Source: Mycobacterium sp. WUMAC-067
Lineage (GTDB): Bacteria; Actinomycetota; Actinomycetes; Mycobacteriales; Mycobacteriaceae
Reading direction: 5' to 3'
DNA length: 64,000 bases
Assembly (NCBI RefSeq): GCF_020217485.1
Contig: NZ_JAEKMI010000011.1
Location: forward strand, 92,502-156,501
The notes beneath the pieces are model-generated. The model had not been told where the DNA came from and made no database searches. It saw nothing but the letters and a program-made list of their open reading frames with translations. Positions within the stretch are counted from its first letter, which is position 1. Each line of letters starts with the position of its first letter. Of the stretch, positions 21,174 to 31,138 are shown piece by piece. The translations under genes and the position numbers were made by a program.

Positions 21174-21218
21174 TAACGCACGTTGTGTGATTTGTATAAC
21201 GCACGTTGCGTGATTTGT
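21174..21218 (-). promoter_or_regulatory. Tandem palindromic operators upstream of tetR-mmpS-mmpL
   Basis: Two 22-base direct repeats, 21174-21195 and 21197-21218, differ at one base. Each reads TAACGCACGTTG(T/C)GTGATTTGT and contains the dyad ACGCA-CGT-TGCGT (perfect in the second copy, one mismatch in the first). Spacing is 23 bases, about two helical turns, so two dimers could bind one face. On the minus strand a -10-like TATACA lies between them. This fits an autoregulatory TetR operator. Confidence 0.75.
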
Positions 21219-21305
21219 GCGGCGTCACTCTCGCCGGCGGCGCAAACGGGTAAAGGTGGAACCATGCTCACCGTCCGGCGCCCTTCGCGTCCTTGGAAGT
21301 AGCGC

Positions 21306-23060
21306 GTGCAGACCATCGCCCTGATCGGGTTTCTCGGCGGGCTGATCACCGGCATCTCGCCGTGCATCCTGCCGGTGCTCCCGGTGATTCTGCTGTCGAG
21401 TGCGGGCAGTAGCGGAGCCAGCAGACGAGCAGGTGCCCGCCGCGTGAGTTCCGTGGCCCGCCCGTATCTGGTGATCGCGGGGCTGGTGTGCAGTTTCAGC
21501 CTGGCCACGCTGCTCGGCTCCGCGCTACTGACGGCGCTGCACCTGCCGCAGGACGCGATTCGGTGGGCCGCCCTGGTGGTGTTGACCCTGATCGGCCTGG
21601 GCCTGATTTTCCCGCCGGTCCAACACCTGATCGAGCGGCCGTTCGCCTACCTCCCGCAGCGCCAAATCGGCGCCAACGCAGACGGTTTCGGGCTTGGCCT
21701 GACGTTGGGCGCGCTCTACGTGCCGTGCGCGGGTCCGGTGCTGGCGGCGATCGTGGTCGCGGGCGGAACGTCGTCGATCGGGCCCGGCGCGCTGGTGTTG
21801 ACGGCGACGTTCGCCCTGGGAAATGCCTTGCCGCTGTTGGCCTTCGCGCTGGCGGGGCGTCGCGTCGCCGAGCGCGTCGCCGCGTTCCGCCGACGGCAGC
21901 GCGTGATTCAGATCGCCGGCGGGATCGCGATGATCGTGCTGGCCATGGCGCTGGTGTTCAACCTGCCGGCGATGCTGCAGCGCGTCGTCCCCGACTACAC
22001 GACGGCGATGCAGAACAAGCTGGGAGCCAACGACATCGGGCGCAGCATGAACCCCACCCCCACACAGCGGCCGAACCACGGCAGCGGGCTGCAGCTGAGC
22101 CCGCCCAGCACCACCGTCGACGGCGCCCTGAGTGACTGCTCCAGCGGCTCCGCCGAGCTGCAGCAGTGCGGGCCGGCGCCCGCCCTGACCGGCGTCACCG
22201 GGTGGCTCAACACCCCGGACGGCAAACCGCCGGGCCCCGCCGAGGTGCGCGGCAAGGTCGTATTGATCGACTTCTGGGCCTACTCGTGCATCAACTGCCA
22301 GCGCGCGATCCCACACGTAATCGATTGGTACAACAGGTATCGCGACAGCGGACTGCTCGTCATCGGGGTGCACACCCCCGAGTACGCGTTCGAGCGGGTT
22401 CCCCAGAACGTGGCCAGCGGCGCCGCCGACCTGCACATCCCCTACCCCATCGCCCTGGACAACGACTACGCGACGTGGAACAGCTACCAGAACCTGTACT
22501 GGCCGGCCGAATACCTGATCGACGCGGACGGGCAAGTGCGGCATACCAAATTCGGCGAGGGCGACTACGACGGCACCGAAAGACTGATCCGGCAGCTGCT
22601 CGTCGACGCCCACCCCGGCGCCCCGCTACCCGCACCGGCGAATTCGGCCGACACCACCCCGCAAACCCGGCTCACGCCCGAGACCTACCTCGGCGTCGAC
22701 AGGACCGGAAACTACGGTGGCAGCGGGGATTACAAGTCCGGCGCCGTCACGCTGAGCTTCCCGCCGACCCTGGCCGACGACAAGTTCGCCCTGCGCGGCC
22801 GCTGGGCCCTGGACGACCAGGGCGCCACCGCCGAGGGCGAGGACTGCGCCATCCGGCTGAACTACACCGCGAAAAATGTCTACGCCGTCGTCGGCGGCAC
22901 CGGCACCATCGCCGTGACGCGTGATGGCAAGACCACCACGACGACGATCGGCGGGGCACCCACCCTGCATCAGATCGTCGCCGACGACGGCGCGCACCGC
23001 GACCAGCTGGACATGCGGGTCAGCAAGGGCCTGCAGGTCTTCTCGTTCACGTTCGGGTAG
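21306..23060 (+). CDS. dipZ: DipZ: CcdA-type membrane domain fused to thioredoxin-like domain
   Basis: 584 residues. The N-terminal half is a CcdA/DsbD-like six-helix membrane domain with cysteines in [11 protein letters not shown] and [11 protein letters not shown], which carries reducing power across the membrane. A TlpA/thioredoxin-like domain follows with the active site [14 protein letters not shown], then a C-terminal beta domain (from about residue 465). It is shorter than M. tuberculosis DipZ (695 residues) but similar throughout. GTG 21306 is the first sensible start. In M. tuberculosis dipZ lies next to mpt70/mpt83, so the position here differs. Confidence 0.9.
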   Translation: MQTIALIGFLGGLITGISPCILPVLPVILLSSAGSSGASRRAGARRVSSVARPYLVIAGLVCSFSLATLLGSALLTALHLPQDAIRWAALVVLTLIGLGLIFPPVQHLIERPFAYLPQRQIGANADGFGLGLTLGALYVPCAGPVLAAIVVAGGTSSIGPGALVLTATFALGNALPLLAFALAGRRVAERVAAFRRRQRVIQIAGGIAMIVLAMALVFNLPAMLQRVVPDYTTAMQNKLGANDIGRSMNPTPTQRPNHGSGLQLSPPSTTVDGALSDCSSGSAELQQCGPAPALTGVTGWLNTPDGKPPGPAEVRGKVVLIDFWAYSCINCQRAIPHVIDWYNRYRDSGLLVIGVHTPEYAFERVPQNVASGAADLHIPYPIALDNDYATWNSYQNLYWPAEYLIDADGQVRHTKFGEGDYDGTERLIRQLLVDAHPGAPLPAPANSADTTPQTRLTPETYLGVDRTGNYGGSGDYKSGAVTLSFPPTLADDKFALRGRWALDDQGATAEGEDCAIRLNYTAKNVYAVVGGTGTIAVTRDGKTTTTTIGGAPTLHQIVADDGAHRDQLDMRVSKGLQVFSFTFG

Positions 23061-23069
23061 CCGGGCGGC

Positions 23070-23942
23070 TCAGGATTTCTTCCAGAGGCTGCCCAGCATC
23101 GCGACGAGCATGCCCAGTCCCACCAGGGCGGCGCCCGCCAGCAACGTGACGTTGAGCCATTGGTGCAGACCGGCTTCGGCGTGTCCGACCATCACCTCGG
23201 CGACGCGCCGGATGTCGCCGGTGGTGCGGTTGAGCGCCTTGTCGATGTAGCGGCCGGCGACCTCAAGGCCGGCCCAGCCGGCCGCGCCGACGAGCAGGGC
23301 GGAAACCCCCAAGCTGCTCAGCGCCTTGCCGCGGCGGCGCGCAGCGGCCAGCGTGAGCAACGCGCACACGCCACACAACGCCGCCGCCCCCACGCTCACC
23401 CACGGGCCCCAGGTGGACAGTCCGCTCAGCCGCCCCTCGCGCATCGCTTGCGGCGCCGAAATCGTCAGCGGGACAGTCAGTTTCGCGGGAACGGTCACGT
23501 TGTATTGGTTCAGCAGCGGGCGGATCGAGTCATCCCTGAGCATCAGGGCCACGTCGACCGCCCATTGATTGCCGTCCCCGCCGGCCCCCGGGTCGCCGAA
23601 CAGCCAACCGTGCGCCGCGCGGTTGGCCTGGGCGAACAGTGGCGGAAACGCCGGCCCGGCGGTGAAAGCGCTGGTGGCATCGTGCACGTCGGAACCGTCG
23701 ACGGGATAGCGGCCCCCGCCGCGCTCGGCGGCCAGAGCCATTGCCCGCGTGGTCAGTTCGGCCGCCATGGCGGACTGCAGGGCCGGATCGGCCGCCGCCC
23801 CGCGCGCCATCGCGGCGTAGCCGTCGGCGTCGACGACATGCAGCTGGGTCCACGCCGCGGGGATCGTCACCGCCAGCGCGAGCGTGGTGATGAGCCACAA
23901 CAGCACGCTCGCCGCGAATCGCACGCCTGCGAATCTACGCAA
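23070..23942 (-). CDS. Conserved membrane protein with large extracytoplasmic loop
   Basis: 290 residues, with helices at about 10-31, 178-201, 208-230 and 263-285. Residues 32-176 should face outside and have few cysteines. The start is TTG 23942, overlapping the DinB-like gene stop by eight bases; GTG 23924 would avoid the overlap and remove six residues, and no strong ribosome site decides. It ends 10 bases after the converging dipZ stop. I do not recognise the family and infer no function. Confidence 0.7.
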   Translation of the reverse strand: MRRFAGVRFAASVLLWLITTLALAVTIPAAWTQLHVVDADGYAAMARGAAADPALQSAMAAELTTRAMALAAERGGGRYPVDGSDVHDATSAFTAGPAFPPLFAQANRAAHGWLFGDPGAGGDGNQWAVDVALMLRDDSIRPLLNQYNVTVPAKLTVPLTISAPQAMREGRLSGLSTWGPWVSVGAAALCGVCALLTLAAARRRGKALSSLGVSALLVGAAGWAGLEVAGRYIDKALNRTTGDIRRVAEVMVGHAEAGLHQWLNVTLLAGAALVGLGMLVAMLGSLWKKS

Positions 23943-24453
23943 TCCCCCGCACGTACGCGGCCTGCCCGAGATGCTGGGCGCAGTCGTCGATGATGCTCAC
24001 CAGGCGCGCGCTCGCCGTCACCGGCGGATCCCAGTTGGTGTCCACGACGCGGGCCAACTCCTCGGCGGTCATGCCGGCGATGTAGTTGCACGTGAACTCG
24101 TGCACCGCGTGGTAGTAGCCGGACAGCAGGTCCGCGGGCGCCTTCACCTTGGCCACGTCGTCGGGCGAATGCCCGTAGCCCATGTCGTTCCGCGGCAGGT
24201 CGAGTCCGAACCGGTCCACCCAGCCGTCGCGCAGCCACACCTGCTCGACGCCAGCCACGTCGGCGAGCTGGATGTCCTGCACCCGCGCGCTGTGCCAGAG
24301 CAGCCAGGCGATGCTGTTGGCGTCCGGGGTCGGACGATAAGACGACACCTCCTCGGTCAGCCCGTCGGTGATCTCGTCGACGTGCTCGATCAACCGGGTG
24401 AACGCGTCGCGCAGGAGGACTCGGATTACGGCGGCATCGTCGGTGCTGGCCAT
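23935..24453 (-). CDS. DinB-like / mycothiol-dependent enzyme (Rv0443 family)
   Basis: 172 residues forming the DinB four-helix fold, with spaced histidines in LLWHSARVQD, YYHAVHEFT and DDCAQHLGQAAYVRG that could bind a metal. Family members are mycothiol- or bacillithiol-dependent transferases and isomerases; the exact reaction is unknown. The frame is open to 24738, but ATG 24453 (MASTDDAAVIRVLLRD) is the natural start, 10 bases after the upstream glyoxalase-fold gene stop. It matches Rv0443. Confidence 0.85.
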   Translation of the reverse strand: MASTDDAAVIRVLLRDAFTRLIEHVDEITDGLTEEVSSYRPTPDANSIAWLLWHSARVQDIQLADVAGVEQVWLRDGWVDRFGLDLPRNDMGYGHSPDDVAKVKAPADLLSGYYHAVHEFTCNYIAGMTAEELARVVDTNWDPPVTASARLVSIIDDCAQHLGQAAYVRGIA

Positions 24454-24463
24454 ACTCGCGACA

Positions 24464-24835
24464 CTACGGGAGCGCCCCGTGGAAGACAGCCTCGACGTTG
24501 TTGCCGTCCGGGTCGCGCACGAACGCGCCGAAATAGCCGGGGTGGTATTCGGGCCACAGGCGCGGCGCGTGCAGCGGCTCGGCGCCCACCTCGACCGCCA
24601 CCCGATAAAACTCGCGCACCGCGTCCTCGTCGGCGGCCTCGAACGCGAGGTGAACCTCCCGATTGGGGCCGGCCAGAGCGCCCGAGATCCAGAAGGTCGG
24701 TTTTCCCGCGCGCCCGTATCCGATGGCAGGGCCGACATCCAGCTGCCGCGAGAAGCCCAGCGTCCCCAGCACCGCGTCGTAGAACCGCTGCGATTTCGCG
24801 TAGTCGGCGCAGTTGATGCCCACGTGGTCGATCAT
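24464..24835 (-). CDS. VOC (glyoxalase/bleomycin-resistance) superfamily protein
   Basis: 123 residues from ATG 24835 (MIDHVGINCADYAKSQRFYDAVL). Two beta-alpha-beta-beta-beta modules are visible; potential metal ligands are His4, the His in REVHLAFEA and the Glu in NNVEAVF. Members include glyoxalases and dioxygenases; without more context the substrate cannot be named. It is probably co-transcribed with the DinB-like gene 10 bases downstream. Confidence 0.83.
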   Translation of the reverse strand: MIDHVGINCADYAKSQRFYDAVLGTLGFSRQLDVGPAIGYGRAGKPTFWISGALAGPNREVHLAFEAADEDAVREFYRVAVEVGAEPLHAPRLWPEYHPGYFGAFVRDPDGNNVEAVFHGALP

Positions 24836-24882
24836 GGGGAAGATCCTGGCACGACCCGCCGACACGGTCGTAGATTGTTTGA

Positions 24883-26613
24883 ATGACTTACGACCTCATC
24901 ATCCGCAACGGCACCATCGTCGACGGGCTGGGGGGCGAGCCGTACGTGGGGGACGTGGCGGTGGCCGACAACGTCATCAAGGCGGTCGGCTCCCTGAACG
25001 GGGCCACGGGCGAGCGGGAGATCGACGCCACCGGGCTGCTGGTCACGCCCGGCTTCGTCGACCTGCACACCCACTACGACGGCCAGTCCATCTGGTCGGA
25101 GCGGCTCACCCCGTCGTCCGCGCACGGGGTGACGACGGTGGTGATGGGCAACTGCGGGGTCGGCTTCGCCCCGTGCCGCCAGGCCGACCACGACGTCCTC
25201 GTCGACGTGATGGCCGGTGTCGAAGACATCCCCGGCGTGGTGATGACCGACGGCCTGCCGTGGACGTGGGAGACCTTCCCCGAATACCTGGACGCGCTCG
25301 ACGCGGGCAGGCGCGACATCGATGTGGCCGCGTACCTGCCGCACTCGCCGTTGCGCGTGTACGTGATGGGGCAGCGCGGCGCCGACCGCGAACCGGCCAC
25401 CGAGGACGACCTGGCCAAGATGAGGGCGCTTGCCAAGGAGGCGATCGAGGCCGGCGCGCTGGGCTTCGCGTCGTCGCGGTTGACCATCCACAAGACCGAA
25501 AGCGGTTCGCCCATACCGAGTTACGACGCCGCCCGCGAGGAGATCGAGGAGATCGCCCGCGGCGTCGTGGACGGCGGCGGCGGCCTGCTGCAGTTCGTCC
25601 CCGACATCCCGGCCGGCGGCTACCAGCCCGTGCTGCAGACGGTGTTCGATGTCGCCGAGGACGTCGGTCTGCCGCTCACCTTCACCCTGGTCGTCGGCAA
25701 CTCCGGCGACCCGACGTGGCCGGACGCCATCACCATGATCGAGAAGGCCAACGCCGCCGGCGGTGATATCACCGCGCAGCTGTTGCCGCGTCCCATCGGG
25801 TTGATCATCGGGCTGCAATTGTCGGCGAACCCGTTCGTGCTCTACCCCAGCTATCGCGAGATCGCGCACCTGCCGCTGGCCGAGCGGGTCGCGCAGATGC
25901 GCAAGCCCGAGGTCCGCGCCCGCATCCTGGCCGACAAGCCCGGCCAGGGTCACCCGATCCTGTACGTCGCCCAGATGTGGGACTGGATCTACCCCCTCGG
26001 CGAGGACCCCGACTACGAGCCCGACCCGTCGACCAGCATCGGGGCCCGCGCCCGCGCCAAGGGGGTGGAGCCGATGGAGGAGGCCTACGACCGGCTGCTC
26101 GACGACGAAGGCCGGGCCATGCTGCTGGTCGCGACCAGCAACCTGCAGGGCAACTCGCTGGACACCGTCGGGGAGTTGCTGCACCGCGACGACGTGGTGC
26201 TGGGCCTCGGCGACGGCGGCGCGCACTACGGCATGATCTGCGACGCCAGCTACTCGACGTACTTCCTGACGCACTGGGCGCGGGACCGCAAGTCCGGGCG
26301 GTTCACGGTGCCCGAGGCGATTCGCGAACTCACCTCGGTGCCGGCGCGCGTCGCCGGGCTGAGTGATCGCGGCCGTATCGCCGTGGGCTACAAGGCCGAT
26401 CTCAACGTCATCGACCACACCGCCCTGCGCCTGCACAAGCCGGTCCTCAGCTACGACCTGCCCGCCGGCGGGCGGCGCCTGGACCAGACCGCGGACGGGT
26501 ACGTCGCCACGATCGTGTCCGGGCAAATCATCGCTGAACACGGCGTCCCCACCGCGGCGCGTCCGGGCAAGTTGGTGCGCGGCCGTCAGCCCAGTCCGGC
26601 GCCCTTGCAATAA
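24883..26613 (+). CDS. D-aminoacylase-like amidohydrolase
   Basis: 576 residues of the amidohydrolase superfamily, closest to N-acyl-D-amino-acid deacylases. The metal-binding HTHYDGQ is at residues 65-71, and the later GLGDGGAHYGMICDAS supplies the conserved acid and His region. The N-terminal beta sandwich starts MTYDLIIRNGTIVDGLGGEP, and the C-terminal part returns to it (VIVSGQ-like ATIVSGQIIAE). The gene is divergent from the VOC gene. It is not part of this neighbourhood in M. tuberculosis as I know it. Exact substrate unknown. Confidence 0.88.
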   Translation: MTYDLIIRNGTIVDGLGGEPYVGDVAVADNVIKAVGSLNGATGEREIDATGLLVTPGFVDLHTHYDGQSIWSERLTPSSAHGVTTVVMGNCGVGFAPCRQADHDVLVDVMAGVEDIPGVVMTDGLPWTWETFPEYLDALDAGRRDIDVAAYLPHSPLRVYVMGQRGADREPATEDDLAKMRALAKEAIEAGALGFASSRLTIHKTESGSPIPSYDAAREEIEEIARGVVDGGGGLLQFVPDIPAGGYQPVLQTVFDVAEDVGLPLTFTLVVGNSGDPTWPDAITMIEKANAAGGDITAQLLPRPIGLIIGLQLSANPFVLYPSYREIAHLPLAERVAQMRKPEVRARILADKPGQGHPILYVAQMWDWIYPLGEDPDYEPDPSTSIGARARAKGVEPMEEAYDRLLDDEGRAMLLVATSNLQGNSLDTVGELLHRDDVVLGLGDGGAHYGMICDASYSTYFLTHWARDRKSGRFTVPEAIRELTSVPARVAGLSDRGRIAVGYKADLNVIDHTALRLHKPVLSYDLPAGGRRLDQTADGYVATIVSGQIIAEHGVPTAARPGKLVRGRQPSPAPLQ

Positions 26614-26652
26614 CGCCACCAAAAGTGGCATATACCAGCTAAGTTGGGTCCC

Positions 26653-27297
26653 GTGACGAACCCGCATTTTGCGTGGTTGCCGCCGGAAGTCAACTCGGCA
26701 CTAATTTTCTCCGGTCCTGGTCCCGGGCCGCTGCTTGCTGCCGCGGCCGCGTGGGACGGGCTGGCCGAGGAGCTGGCGTCGTCGGCGTCGTCGTTTTCTT
26801 CGGTGACGTCAGATCTGGCCAGCGGGTCATGGCAGGGCGCTTCATCGGCCGCCATGATGACCGTGGCCAGCCAGTATGTGAGTTGGCTTTCCGCGGCGGC
26901 CGCGCAGGCGGAAGAGGTGTCCCACCAGGCCTCGGCCATCGCGACCGCGTTCGAGGTGGCGCTCGCGGCCACGGTGCAGCCCGCGGTGGTGGCGGCCAAC
27001 CGGGCCTTGGTGTCGGCGTTGGCGGCCAACAATCATCTGGGCCAGAACACCCCGGCGATCGCCGACATCGAGGCGGCCTACGACCAGATGTGGGCCTCGG
27101 ACGTGGCGGCGATGTTCGGGTATCACGCCGACGCGTCGGCCGCCGTGGCCAAGCTGCCACCCTGGAACGAGGTACTGCAAAACCTCGGCTTTTCCAACAC
27201 CAGCACCGCCGTCACGCGCCCGGCCACGTCCGGCGCCGTCGCCCGCGGCTACACGTCGCGCATCGCCGGGTTCCTCACGCCCCCGGCGCCGCAGTAG
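26653..27297 (+). CDS. Short PPE-family protein (PPE10-like N-terminal domain only)
   Basis: 214 residues from GTG 26653 ([19 protein letters not shown]). Pro-Pro-Glu is at residues 10-12 and the WxG turn (W60-Q-G) is in place. [11 protein letters not shown] resembles the conserved segment before the domain end. The N-terminal 180 residues are close to M. tuberculosis PPE10 (Rv0442c), but the long MPTR repeat tail is absent and replaced by about 35 residues. PPE10 is exported by ESX-5 and affects the capsule. No PE partner is adjacent, so this copy may depend on one elsewhere. Confidence 0.9.
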   Translation: MTNPHFAWLPPEVNSALIFSGPGPGPLLAAAAAWDGLAEELASSASSFSSVTSDLASGSWQGASSAAMMTVASQYVSWLSAAAAQAEEVSHQASAIATAFEVALAATVQPAVVAANRALVSALAANNHLGQNTPAIADIEAAYDQMWASDVAAMFGYHADASAAVAKLPPWNEVLQNLGFSNTSTAVTRPATSGAVARGYTSRIAGFLTPPAPQ

Positions 27298-27335
27298 CGC
27301 GGGACCGCACCGGTTCGCGCCTATCCTGGAACATC

Positions 27336-27740
27336 ATGCGTAGCAAGAAGAAGGTCGATTTCGCGGCGCTGGCCGACGCGCTCCCCGATTACCCGTACGC
27401 GTACCTGATCACGGTCGACGACGACTACCGCTCGCACACCGTGACGGTCGAACCCGAGTTGCGCGGGGAGACCCTCGAGGTCGGTCTCATCGGCGGCCGC
27501 ACGCAGCAGAACCTGGCCCGGCGCCGCGACGTCACCCTGCTGTGGCCCCCCGCCGAGCCCGGCGGCTACTCGCTGATCGTCGACGGCGCGGCCGAGGTGT
27601 CCGGTGAAAACCGAGCCGGCGACGCCGTCCGGCTCACGGTCGCGCCCACGCGCGCGCTGCTGCACCGCGACGCCGACTCCCCCGATGCGGCCAAGGGCTG
27701 CCTGCACGACTGCGTCGTGTTCTCGCTGCCCTCGGCCTGA
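27336..27740 (+). CDS. Split-barrel flavin-binding-like protein (pyridoxamine-oxidase fold)
   Basis: 134 residues from ATG 27336 ([27 protein letters not shown]). The pattern of short strands with [27 protein letters not shown] resembles FMN- or F420-binding split barrels. No catalytic residue is evident. It lies in the same direction between the PPE gene and a CMD-like gene and could be co-transcribed with the latter (18 bases apart). It sits where M. tuberculosis has Rv0441c; equivalence is likely but not proven. Confidence 0.72.
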   Translation: MRSKKKVDFAALADALPDYPYAYLITVDDDYRSHTVTVEPELRGETLEVGLIGGRTQQNLARRRDVTLLWPPAEPGGYSLIVDGAAEVSGENRAGDAVRLTVAPTRALLHRDADSPDAAKGCLHDCVVFSLPSA

Positions 27741-27758
27741 CGTCGTACAGTCTCATCC

Positions 27759-28319
27759 GTGAGCCGCATCGCACCCCTCGCCCCGCCGTGGAGCGAAGAG
27801 GACGCCGCCGGCATCAACAGCTGGGGCCACCCGGACCGCACCTACGAGCCGCTGCTGTTGGTGCGTTGCCTGCAGCGCCATCCGGCGCTGGCCTCCCGCC
27901 TCCGCAAGCTTGGCGAATCCCTTTACACCGCAGCGCTTTTGCCGCCCCGGACGCGGACGATCGCCATCCTTCGCATCTGCGCGCTGCTGGGCTGCGCCTA
28001 CGAGTGGGGCGGCCAGGCCGCCTTCTGGGGCCCGATCGCCGGTGTCAGCGACGACGAGTGCGACGCGCTGGTCTTAGCAGGCCCCGATGACCCGCGGTGG
28101 GGCGCGGCCGAGCGGACGCTGATCGCGGCGGTCGACGAGTGCGAGCGCACCGGCTCGTGGTCGGAGGAGACGTGGGAAGCGCTGGGCGGCTTTCTCGATG
28201 ACGAGCAGCGGATCGAATTGCTCACGGCCGTCGGCTGGTACCGCACGATCTGCACGCTGTGCAATGCGCTCGCCCTTCCGGTGGAGGGCTGGATGCGGCG
28301 CTGGCCGCTAGCCGACTGA
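27759..28319 (+). CDS. Carboxymuconolactone decarboxylase-like protein
   Basis: 186 residues from GTG 27759. Helical CMD/AhpD-like fold with LPPRTRTIAILRICALLGCAYEWGGQ as the family core. The second Cys of an AhpD pair is replaced by Glu (C-A-Y-E), and the usual His two turns later is missing. It is a relative of the protein at 7661-8230 but clearly different. It overlaps the converging SDR gene by 12 bases. Function unknown. Confidence 0.78.
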   Translation: MSRIAPLAPPWSEEDAAGINSWGHPDRTYEPLLLVRCLQRHPALASRLRKLGESLYTAALLPPRTRTIAILRICALLGCAYEWGGQAAFWGPIAGVSDDECDALVLAGPDDPRWGAAERTLIAAVDECERTGSWSEETWEALGGFLDDEQRIELLTAVGWYRTICTLCNALALPVEGWMRRWPLAD

Positions 28320-29132
28320 GCGGTCCCTGCGCAGGCTCGGATGCTGGTTCTTCAAGAGCGGCAACAACATCCGCCGCGGCATGAACTGAAACAGGCGGGT
28401 GCTGATCTGGCTCGGCAGCCCGGGGATCACGGTTCCGCGGTCGTGGTCCAGCGCGTCGATTCCGGCGCGGGCCACCTCACGCGAGGGCTTCCACATGAAC
28501 TTCGGGAACGCGTCCGCGAAGTCCCGCTCGTCCATGCCGGCGCTCTTCACGAATTCGGTGCGCACCGGCCCAGGGCACAGCACCGCGACGGTGACGCCGG
28601 TGCCGGCGAGTTCGCCGCGCAGCCCCTGGGTGTAGTTGTTGACGAACGCCTTGGTGGCCGCGTACCCGACCTGTCCCGGGAAGGGTTGGTAGCCCGCGGT
28701 GGAGCCGACGTTGAGGATCGCGCCGCGGCCGCGCGGCACCATCTGCTGGACCGCCCGCGTCGTCAGGTCGATGACGGCCTCGACATTGACCCGCACCTGC
28801 GCGATCTCGTCGGCGACGGGAATTTTCGTCACCGAGCCCATGGTGCCGATGCCGGCATTGTTGACCAGGATGTCGACGGTGAGCCCGCGGCGCGCGACCT
28901 CGTCGAACAGGCCGGCGCGGGCGGTGGCGTCCGCGACGTCGCAGGCGATCACCTCGACGCGGACGCGGCCGGCGAGTTCGTCGGCCAAGGTCCGCAGCCG
29001 CTCCTCGCGGCGGGCGACGAGCGTCACGCCGTGGCCGCGGTCGGCCAGCTCGCGCGCGATGTCGGCGCCGATGCCCGACGAGGCGCCGGTCACGACGGCG
29101 GTGCTGGTGGGTGAGGGAGTCGGAAGCGCCAC
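28308..29132 (-). CDS. Short-chain dehydrogenase/reductase
   Basis: 274 residues. The cofactor motif TGASSGIG is at residues 15-22, NNAGIG near 90, and the catalytic Tyr-x-x-x-Lys in GYAATKAF. RR after the second strand (LVARREERL) suggests NADP(H). The C-terminal extension with FMPRRMLLPLLK is basic and hydrophobic, so membrane contact is possible. The first residues MALPTPSPTSTAVVTGASS fit the start at 29132. The substrate cannot be told. Confidence 0.85.
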   Translation of the reverse strand: MALPTPSPTSTAVVTGASSGIGADIARELADRGHGVTLVARREERLRTLADELAGRVRVEVIACDVADATARAGLFDEVARRGLTVDILVNNAGIGTMGSVTKIPVADEIAQVRVNVEAVIDLTTRAVQQMVPRGRGAILNVGSTAGYQPFPGQVGYAATKAFVNNYTQGLRGELAGTGVTVAVLCPGPVRTEFVKSAGMDERDFADAFPKFMWKPSREVARAGIDALDHDRGTVIPGLPSQISTRLFQFMPRRMLLPLLKNQHPSLRRDRSVG

Positions 29133-29163
29133 GCGTTCACCCTAGAGCGCCGAGTGTGAAGCC

Positions 29164-29233
29164 TGCGCGCCGAGCGTGAAACCAGGGCGGAAAAATCGCG
29201 AAATTCCCGCCGTGAGTTCACGCTCGGCGCGCA
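29164..29233. repeat. Palindromic intergenic element between SDR and groEL2
   Basis: TGCGCGCCGAGCGTGAA (29164-29180) and TTCACGCTCGGCGCGCA (29217-29233) are perfect 17-base inverted arms. An inner stem (GGCGG at 29186-29190 with CCGCC at 29207-29211) and AT-rich centre complete the structure. A partial extra arm lies at 29139-29155, and part of the same sequence (CACGCTCGGCGCG) recurs at 3586-3598. Confidence 0.75.
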
Positions 29234-29234
29234 C

Positions 29235-29270
29235 GAAAAAGCCCGGCCCCCAACGGGACCGGGCTTTTTC
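29235..29270 (-). terminator. groEL2 intrinsic terminator
   Basis: GAAAAAGCCCGG and CCGGGCTTTTTC form a 12-base stem, ending in a T run on both strands. It lies nine bases after the groEL2 stop, a textbook intrinsic terminator. Confidence 0.9.
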
Positions 29271-29279
29271 GTTGACTTC

Positions 29280-31052
<1,773 letters not shown>

Positions 31053-31053
31053 C

Positions 31054-31079
31054 TAGCACTCACTGGTCGCGAGTGCCAA
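31054..31079 (-). promoter_or_regulatory. CIRCE operator 1 (HrcA site) of groEL2
   Basis: TAGCACTC, nine spacer bases, GAGTGCCAA. This matches the CIRCE consensus TTAGCACTC-N9-GAGTGCTAA except for the first base and one position in the right arm. It is about 150 bases upstream of the groEL2 start. Confidence 0.9.
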
Positions 31080-31086
31080 GTCATTC

Positions 31087-31113
31087 TTAGCACTCGCCTA
31101 TGCCGAGTGCAAG
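31087..31113 (-). promoter_or_regulatory. CIRCE operator 2 (HrcA site) of groEL2
   Basis: TTAGCACTC, nine spacer bases, GAGTGCAAG. The left arm is the exact CIRCE consensus. It lies seven bases from operator 1, so two HrcA dimers could bind side by side. It ends 25 bases from the 3' end of the M24 peptidase gene. Confidence 0.9.
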
Positions 31114-31138
31114 AAGAAGGCCCGGGGAAGCGGCCCGC

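Noticed and set aside
20495..21508. Long form (337 residues) of the TetR regulator
   Set aside because: The extra 115 residues cross the tandem operators and the 5' end of dipZ and are not TetR-like. GTG 21163 places the HTH at the normal distance from the start.
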